NCBI GenBank assembly: GCA_002335945.1
Contig: DDDD01000029.1
Location: 710-6,967 of the forward strand
From: Porticoccaceae bacterium UBA1989
GTDB lineage: Bacteria; Pseudomonadota; Gammaproteobacteria; Pseudomonadales; Porticoccaceae
Length of the DNA stretch: 6,258 nucleotides
Reading direction: 5' to 3'
Part shown: one piece after another, positions 5,360 through 6,258 of the stretch
Numbering within the stretch: position 1 is the first letter of the stretch
Layout: every line of letters begins with the position of its first letter
Notes under the pieces: generated by a model
The model's database searches: none
Seen by the model: the letters and a program-made list of their open reading frames with translations, nothing else
What the model was told of the DNA's origin: nothing
Made by a program: the position numbers and the translations under genes

Positions 5360-6258
5360 ATGTGCGGAATAGTTGGCGCAGCCACTCACAGAAACGTTTA
5401 TAAAATATTAATTGAAGGTCTGCATCGTCTTGAGTATCGCGGATATGATTCAGCAGGACTTTCTATTATCGATGAATATAAAAAATTACACACTAGAAAA
5501 AGTGTCGGTAAAGTTGCCGCACTTGAAGCAGTTGCCGAGCAGCAACCCTTAGCGGGTAATACCGGTATCGCCCACACCCGTTGGGCCACCCACGGAAAGC
5601 CAAGCACTATCAATTCTCACCCTCATACTTCTAACGGTGTCTCCGTTGTCCATAATGGTATTATTGAAAATCACGATCAATTACGTAAAGACGTCATTGC
5701 CCTAGGCTACGAAATACTGTCAGAAACCGATAGTGAAGTCATCGGACACCTAGTGCATCATCAATTAAAAACTACCGACGATCTGCGTACCGCAGTCCAG
5801 CACGTGATTGCTAAGTTAGAGGGCGCCTATGCCCTAGGCGTGATTGTTGACGATCAACCCCATACTATTATTGGGGCTCGCAGCGGCAGTCCATTAGTTG
5901 TTGGGCTCGGTATTGATGAACACTTTATTGCATCAGATCAGATGGCTCTACGTCAGGTAACTGATCGATTTATCTTTTTAGAAGAAGGCGATTTAGTAGA
6001 GCTCTCTGCTGAAAAATGCAGTATCTACGATGACAAGGGAAATAGCGTAGAGCGATCGCACCAGCAACTAGATGAAAAAGATTTCGTTGCAGAGAAAGGC
6101 GAGTACAGGCACTTTATGAAAAAAGAGATGTTTGAACAGGCCTCGGTTCTTGCCGATACCACCGCCGGACGTATTGGCGACGATCATATTCTAGAAGCTA
6201 TTTTCGGCTATCAGGCCGACGCGATATTTACCCAAACTAACAACATCCATATCATTGC
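5360..6258 (+). CDS. glmS: Glutamine--fructose-6-phosphate aminotransferase (isomerizing), 5' portion (3' end outside window)
   Basis: GlmS makes glucosamine-6-phosphate and glutamate from fructose-6-phosphate and glutamine (EC 2.6.1.16), the committed step of amino-sugar synthesis. The frame starts at the ATG at 5360 and is open to the window end: 299 full codons plus two bases of an Ala codon, about half of a usual ~609-aa protein. The class II glutamine amidotransferase domain is complete. Cys2 is the N-terminal nucleophile once Met is removed (MCGIVGA). EYRGYDSAG is at 25-33, HTRWATHG at 72-79, HNGIIENH at 98-105 with the Asn-Gly oxyanion pair, and SETDSEV at 121-127 with Asp124. The linker YRHFMKKEMFEQ (249-260) leads to the isomerase half, which begins just before the cut. 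The family usually has EQP here; this protein has EQA. There is no gene and no space for a leader between glmU and glmS. The 3' end of glmS, which includes the usual Tn7 target, is not in the window. Confidence 0.98.
   Translation, partial: MCGIVGAATHRNVYKILIEGLHRLEYRGYDSAGLSIIDEYKKLHTRKSVGKVAALEAVAEQQPLAGNTGIAHTRWATHGKPSTINSHPHTSNGVSVVHNGIIENHDQLRKDVIALGYEILSETDSEVIGHLVHHQLKTTDDLRTAVQHVIAKLEGAYALGVIVDDQPHTIIGARSGSPLVVGLGIDEHFIASDQMALRQVTDRFIFLEEGDLVELSAEKCSIYDDKGNSVERSHQQLDEKDFVAEKGEYRHFMKKEMFEQASVLADTTAGRIGDDHILEAIFGYQADAIFTQTNNIHII

Noticed and set aside
5340..5360. Possible glmS ribozyme or riboswitch before glmS
   Set aside because: That ribozyme needs a long leader and is known from Gram-positive lineages. 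Only 3 nt separate glmU and glmS here.
5824..5840. Inverted repeat CGCCTA/TAGGCG with a 5-nt loop inside glmS
   Set aside because: It encodes the conserved GAYALG stretch of GlmS, has no following T-tract, and a 6-bp stem is expected by chance in coding sequence of this length.

Overview
The window is a chromosomal housekeeping segment with every gene on the + strand: the 3' part of an F1Fo ATP synthase operon (atpA partial, atpG, atpD, atpC), followed by the two amino-sugar genes glmU and glmS (5' half only). The order atpA-G-D-C-glmU-glmS and the close match of the proteins to remembered E. coli and Pseudomonas sequences point to a gammaproteobacterium. The epsilon subunit looks more Pseudomonas-like than enterobacterial, and a free-living (perhaps marine) member of the Pseudomonadales/Cellvibrionales radiation is my best guess. 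Base composition looks moderate by eye. A precise taxon cannot be given from the sequence alone.

Layout: 1-1026 is the C-terminal two thirds of AtpA (alpha), entered inside the P-loop. 1054-1914 is AtpG (gamma), 1957-3354 AtpD (beta) and 3413-3838 AtpC (epsilon). The gaps between them are short (27, 42 and 58 nt), as in one transcript. The atpD-atpC gap holds an imperfect 11-bp tandem repeat that runs up to the atpC start. The 147-nt gap after atpC holds a strong Rho-independent terminator (3858-3887) and then a promoter-like TTGACA element (3929 onward), so glmUS probably form a second transcription unit. 3986-5356 is GlmU. GlmS starts at 5360, three bases after the glmU stop, and runs off the window at 6258.

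The Atp subunits form the F1 catalytic head and rotor stalk: beta and alpha make and bind ATP, gamma transmits rotation, and epsilon couples and regulates. GlmS makes glucosamine-6-phosphate from fructose-6-phosphate and glutamine. GlmU carries out the last two steps to UDP-GlcNAc, the precursor of peptidoglycan and lipopolysaccharide. The step between them (GlmM) is not encoded here.

I found no mobile element, CRISPR array, tRNA, rRNA or unknown gene. Nothing looks like an undescribed system. The points of interest are small: the repeat before atpC, the transcriptional boundary before glmU, a few residue-level departures in the subunits, and a glmU-glmS junction with no regulator between them.
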